In this document: in pieces, positions 63,877 to 64,000 of the stretch
Position numbering within the stretch: the stretch's first letter is position 1
How the letters are laid out: every line of letters begins with the position of its first letter
Assembly (NCBI GenBank): GCA_025363575.1
Contig: JANYDM010000095.1
Location: 1-64,000 of the forward strand
Direction of reading: 5' to 3'
DNA from: Betaproteobacteria bacterium
GTDB taxonomy: Bacteria > Pseudomonadota > Gammaproteobacteria > Burkholderiales > SG8-41
Length of the DNA stretch: 64,000 nucleotides
The notes under the pieces: generated by a model
What the model saw: the letters and a program-made list of their open reading frames with translations, nothing else
Database searches by the model: none
What the model was told of the DNA's origin: nothing
Translations under genes and position numbers: made by a program

Positions 63877-64000
63877 ATGGCCAAGTCAAAATCGATCTAC
63901 ACGTGCACTGAGTGCGGCGGCCAGGCAGTGAAGTGGCAGGGCCAGTGCCCACACTGCACGGCGTGGAACACGCTCGTTGAAACCGTCGCCGAGACCGCAG
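63877..64000 (+). CDS. radA: DNA repair protein RadA, N-terminal fragment (cut by window end)
   Basis: The first 41 codons are visible: MAKSKSIYTCTECGGQAVKWQ, then the second zinc-finger pair CPHC and AWNTLVE. This four-Cys zinc finger (CTEC...CPHC) with KWQGQCP is diagnostic of RadA/Sms, the branch-migration ATPase of recombination. The rest lies beyond base 64000. Confidence 0.93.
   Translation, partial: MAKSKSIYTCTECGGQAVKWQGQCPHCTAWNTLVETVAETA

Overview
The window is a GC-rich, gene-dense chromosomal stretch of a betaproteobacterium, most likely Burkholderiales. The reasons are nine Bug/TctC-type periplasmic receptors, which are typical of Bordetella/Cupriavidus-like genomes, the lplT - alr - (membrane protein) - radA gene order at the right end, and uniformly GC-rich codon use. 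I recognise no tRNA, rRNA, insertion sequence, prophage or CRISPR. About 60 protein genes cover nearly all of it.

Left part (1-29 kb): a mosaic of small catabolic units for organic acids and carbonyl compounds. It holds a zinc alcohol dehydrogenase divergent from two class II aldolases, a shikimate-dehydrogenase-like enzyme, an old-yellow-enzyme reductase, an amidase, an SDR, an MmgE/PrpD protein, a thiamine-diphosphate enzyme, an enolase-superfamily enzyme and a Gfo/Idh/MocA dehydrogenase. Eight Bug receptors are interleaved with them, and a ninth lies at 41-42 kb. No TctA/TctB membrane partner is present. An orphan ABC-type receptor and an apparently cytosolic sugar-binding-fold protein add to the collection of solute binders. 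One Bug gene (24451-25548) carries an in-frame insertion that repeats its mature N-terminus in very different codons.

Middle (29-43 kb): a three-subunit molybdenum hydroxylase (form II CoxL-like, CoxM, CoxS), a secreted glutathione peroxidase, and a GcvA-like LysR gene divergent from a tiny gene, with a palindrome against the LysR start. Then comes a run of glutamine-synthetase-like ligase, iron alcohol dehydrogenase, gamma-glutamyl hydrolase and aldehyde dehydrogenase. This looks like a gamma-glutamylated route for an amine or amino alcohol. A Nudix hydrolase, the last Bug gene and a NYN/LOTUS protein follow.

2-Aminoethylphosphonate island (43.2-55.7 kb): one strand carries phnS-, phnT- and fused phnUV-like transport genes, phnW and an AllA-like cupin. 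The divergent strand carries a GntR/FCD regulator, phnA, phnY, a Na/Pi-cotransporter-like protein with a PhoU domain, a PhnZ-type HD oxygenase and a phosphonate-associated DMT membrane protein. PhnW, PhnY and PhnA together take 2-AEP through phosphonoacetaldehyde and phosphonoacetate to acetate and phosphate. A perfect 17-bp palindrome in the divergent promoter is the likely operator.

Right end (55.7-64 kb): housekeeping and envelope genes (MFS, queuosine-precursor transporter, LEA-2 lipoprotein, MlaF-like ATPase, LplT, a LysR regulator, alanine racemase, a protein with a duplicated DUF4118-like membrane module, and the start of radA).

Three families of dispersed short inverted repeats sit between genes, and a 27-bp tandem repeat precedes the molybdenum hydroxylase genes.
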